Shown here in pieces: positions 61,908 through 64,000 of a stretch of 64,000 bases of DNA. The notes below the pieces were generated by a model. The model was not told the origin of the DNA. It ran no database searches and saw nothing but the letters and a program-made list of their open reading frames with translations. The stretch is taken from the NCBI RefSeq assembly GCF_036013915.1, contig NZ_CP107899.1:372001-436000 (forward strand), written 5' to 3'. Position numbers and translations under genes: made by a program. This DNA is from Streptomyces sp. NBC_00464. Lineage in GTDB: Bacteria > Actinomycetota > Actinomycetes > Streptomycetales > Streptomycetaceae. Every line of letters begins with the position of its first letter. The stretch's first letter is position 1.

Positions 61908-62168
61908 GGCCGTCTCCCCGTGTAGGCGTTCTGCGACCCTACCGGCCGGAGTCCCGCACAAGAAGGCGCATGTCAGGGCGGGGAGGGGCGCACGGGGCCG
62001 TGCGCGCGCCGTGAAGGCGGCGCACGCCCGGCCGTCGGACGGTCGGCCGTCGAGCGAGGTCATGACGTGCGGCCGACCATTGAGGCGGCGGCCACGCCGG
62101 GGCTCAGCGACTGAGGGACCGCCCGCCCCGTAGGCTCTTCGGCAGGTCCTACGAGCAGGAGGCGGCAC

Positions 62169-62951
62169 GTGCCGGTGGAGATCACCTGGTGGGGTCATGC
62201 CACCTGCACCATCGAGGATTCCGGGGTGCGGGTCCTGACGGACCCCCTTTTCGTACGGCGCTTCGCGCATCTGCGCCGGCGCCGCGGTGAGCTGCCCGGT
62301 CCGACGGCAGCGGTCGCCGATGTCGTCCTGATCTCGCATCTGCACTCCGACCATCTGCATCTGCCGTCCCTGGCCCGCGTCGCCCCGGGTGCCCGGCTGG
62401 TCGTCCCGCTGGGGGCGGTCCGGGCGGTTCCGGGGCTCCGGCTGCTGCGCCGGATGCGAGGGGTGCGGATCACCGAGGTGGTGGCGGGCGACGAGGTGCG
62501 TGTCGGCGAGGTGGTGATCCGGGCCGTGCCGGCGCTGCACGACGGGCGGCGTCTCCCGGTCGGCCCGCACCGCTCCCCCGCGCTCGGATACGTCGTGGAG
62601 GGCGAGGCGCGCACGTATTTCGCCGGGGACACCGGGCTCTTCGACGACATGGCGCAAGCGGTCGGCCCGGTGGACGTGGCCCTGCTGCCGGTCGGCGGCT
62701 GGGGACCGTACCTCGGGCACAGTCACCTCGACGCGGCGCGCGCGGCCGAGGCGCTGGCCCGGCTCGCGCCGCGCGCGGCGGTGCCGGTGCACTACGGCAC
62801 GTACTGGCCGATCGGGATGGACGGGATCCGGCCCCACGAGTTCCACTCGCCGGGTGACGAGTTCGTCCGCCAGGCGGCGCTGCGGGCGCCCGAGGTGGCG
62901 GTCCACCGGCTGGCGCACGGCGAGCACGTGCGGCCGGGAGCCGCCGGGTGA
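62169..62951 (+). CDS. MBL-fold metallo-hydrolase (UlaG-like)
   Basis: 260 residues, starting with GTG after AGGAGG. It begins with WWGHATCTIE, and the metal motif is SHLHSDHLHLPSL, with further ligands in YFAGDTGLFDD and AVPVHYGTYWPIG. The UlaG-like (beta-lactamase superfamily 3) group covers L-ascorbate-6-phosphate lactonases and N-acyl-phosphatidylethanolamine hydrolases; the exact reaction is unknown. It overlaps the DedA start by 4 nt (GTGA), so the two are co-expressed and a lipid substrate is possible. Confidence 0.88.
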   Translation: MPVEITWWGHATCTIEDSGVRVLTDPLFVRRFAHLRRRRGELPGPTAAVADVVLISHLHSDHLHLPSLARVAPGARLVVPLGAVRAVPGLRLLRRMRGVRITEVVAGDEVRVGEVVIRAVPALHDGRRLPVGPHRSPALGYVVEGEARTYFAGDTGLFDDMAQAVGPVDVALLPVGGWGPYLGHSHLDAARAAEALARLAPRAAVPVHYGTYWPIGMDGIRPHEFHSPGDEFVRQAALRAPEVAVHRLAHGEHVRPGAAG

Positions 62952-63577
62952 TAGTCGACTTCCTCAGACAGACGGCGACGCTGCCCCCGGAGTCGACGCA
63001 GCAGGCGGTCGGCTATCCCTCGCTGTTCCTGCTGGTGGCGCTGGGCGCGCTGGTTCCCGTGGTGCCGACGGGTGCCCTGGTGAGTTCGGCGGCCGTGGTG
63101 GCGTTCCATCAGTCGGCACCGTTCTCGCTGCTGATCGTCGTCGCGGTGGCGTCGTCCGCGGCGTTCCTCGGAGACATCTGCCTGTACTGGCTGGGGCAGC
63201 GCGGGGTCCGGTCGAAGAACGGTTCCAAGTGGCTGCGGGCGATCAGCGACCGGGCCGCGCCGGAGCGGCTCGCGCAGGCGCAGCAGAAGCTCGACGAGCA
63301 CGGGGCGATGGTGCTGGTGCTGTCCCGGCTGGTGCCGGCGGGGCGCATCCCGGTGATGCTGGCGTGCCTGCTGGGCCGGATGCCGCTCAGGCGGTTCGCC
63401 CGGGGCGATGTGCCGGCGTGTCTGGCGTGGGCCGCCACGTATCAGCTGATCGGAATCCTGGGCGGCTCGCTGTTCCCGGAGCCGTGGCAGGGCGTGGTGG
63501 CGGCGGTGGGCCTGACGCTTCTGATCAGCGGGGCGCCGGCAGTGTGGCGCCGGCTGCGTGCACGGTCCGGCCGGTGA
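62948..63577 (+). CDS. DedA family membrane protein
   Basis: 209 residues with about five hydrophobic segments. The DedA/SNARE-associated pattern is seen in VVPTGALVSSAAVVAF, FLGDICLYWLGQRGV and VLVLSRLVPAGRIPVML, including the conserved Arg (RLVPAGR) and an acidic residue (GDICLYW). DedA proteins move lipids such as undecaprenyl phosphate across the membrane using the proton gradient. It starts with a GTG overlapping the upstream stop. Confidence 0.88.
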   Translation: MIVDFLRQTATLPPESTQQAVGYPSLFLLVALGALVPVVPTGALVSSAAVVAFHQSAPFSLLIVVAVASSAAFLGDICLYWLGQRGVRSKNGSKWLRAISDRAAPERLAQAQQKLDEHGAMVLVLSRLVPAGRIPVMLACLLGRMPLRRFARGDVPACLAWAATYQLIGILGGSLFPEPWQGVVAAVGLTLLISGAPAVWRRLRARSGR

Positions 63578-63643
63578 CCGCCGGGGTCCGGGGCTGTCGC
63601 GTCATCGAGTGGTTCCCGTCCCGGAGTGAGCCGGCGCGGTGCG

Positions 63644-64000
63644 TCAGCGGAGTTCGTCGAGGGCCGCCCGGAACCGGCTCAGGGCCGCCGCGACATGCGG
63701 CAGTTCGAGTGGCTCCGCGGCGGTGAGGGACTCCGTCTGCTGCTCCGGGGTCGACCCGAGCAGCGATCCGGTGCCCAGCCGTACCCGCAGCGCACCCAGT
63801 TCGTCACCGAAGCGGTGGCCGCCGGGGACCGGTGCGCCGAGCCGGGCCGTCAGGTACTCCTCCAGCTCCAGCGAGTCGGTGACCCCGCGGGCTGCGAGCC
63901 GGGAGCGGAGCGGGCCGAGGTCCGCGTACAGGTGGCGGCCGGCCTGCGGGGGACGGGCCAGCGCGCCGGAGGCCAGGACCGCCCGGTGGGCAGCCGCCGC
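63644..64000 (-). CDS. PLP-dependent aminotransferase-like protein, C-terminal part (partial)
   Basis: The minus-strand frame is open from base 64000 and stops with TGA at 63646-63644, giving 118 residues. The block HLYADLGPLRSRLAARGV, then ELEEYLTARLGAPVPGGHRFGDE and ALRVRLGTGSLLG, resembles the small C-terminal domain of class I/II fold aminotransferases of the MocR/valine-pyruvate type common in Streptomyces. The PLP lysine and any HTH domain would lie outside the window. It converges with the DedA gene over a 66-nt gap with no obvious terminator. Confidence 0.7.
   Translation of the reverse strand, partial: AAAAHRAVLASGALARPPQAGRHLYADLGPLRSRLAARGVTDSLELEEYLTARLGAPVPGGHRFGDELGALRVRLGTGSLLGSTPEQQTESLTAAEPLELPHVAAALSRFRAALDELR

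Overview
The window is high-GC actinobacterial DNA. Its gene density, start-codon overlaps (ATGA/GTGA), leaderless regulators, Tat/lipoprotein signals and gene families point to Streptomyces or a close relative, most likely a chromosome arm or its border: nearly everything is accessory metabolism, transport and regulation. I see no rRNA, tRNA, CRISPR array, insertion sequence or prophage. Families are assigned by reading the translations, not by database search.

1-7.5 kb: the end of a DUF2254 membrane protein, a broken succinyl-CoA ligase remnant, then an oxalate operon (oxalyl-CoA decarboxylase-like ThDP enzyme, formyl-CoA transferase, ADP-forming acyl-CoA synthetase, oxalate/formate antiporter) closed by a very large perfect palindrome. 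7.5-15.8 kb (minus strand): a Tat-exported xylose-isomerase-like protein and a tightly overlapped seven-gene operon that is an actinobacterial version of the ebo/edb cluster, with an inositol-phosphate-synthase-like gene at its head. 15.9-27.4 kb (minus strand): a sugar module of ROK repressor, RbsA/C/B-type ABC transporter, Gfo/Idh/MocA oxidoreductase, TIM-barrel epimerase-like enzyme and a giant secreted protein (sugar dehydrogenase-like propeller, PKD, CBM, ThuA, DUF1080). A palindromic operator occurs both at the ROK promoter and in front of the giant secreted gene.

27.5-37.2 kb: AraC and GntR regulators, a FabH-like ketosynthase, and a formate dehydrogenase operon (PanE-like reductase, catalytic FdhA, NuoE-NuoF fusion, separate Fe-S subunit, FdhD). 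The N-terminal Fe-S part of the usual FdhA is a separate downstream gene. A motif of the type ACTGTAgaCAAT lies upstream of the oxalate operon, of gntR and of the fdh operon. This suggests one regulon in which oxalate is converted to formyl-CoA and formate, and formate is oxidised to CO2 with NADH formation.

37.2-49.8 kb: mixed genes (BASS-family transporter with divergent LysR, long-chain acyl-CoA synthetase, aldo/keto reductase, ricin-type lectin, two methyltransferases, a secreted protein, LysR, pterin dehydratase, XRE regulator, DUF1275 protein). 49.9-56.2 kb (minus strand): a short MreB-like protein, a Pro-rich membrane-anchored protein and fused SecDF in one operon, then a second-type NAD-dependent DNA ligase. 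56.2-64 kb: a DUF1996 secreted protein with a consensus promoter overlapped by a LacI-type operator, a DUF305 lipoprotein, a LacI regulator, a holin-fold/phosphatase membrane protein, a small unknown protein, an UlaG-like hydrolase, a DedA protein and the end of an aminotransferase-like gene.
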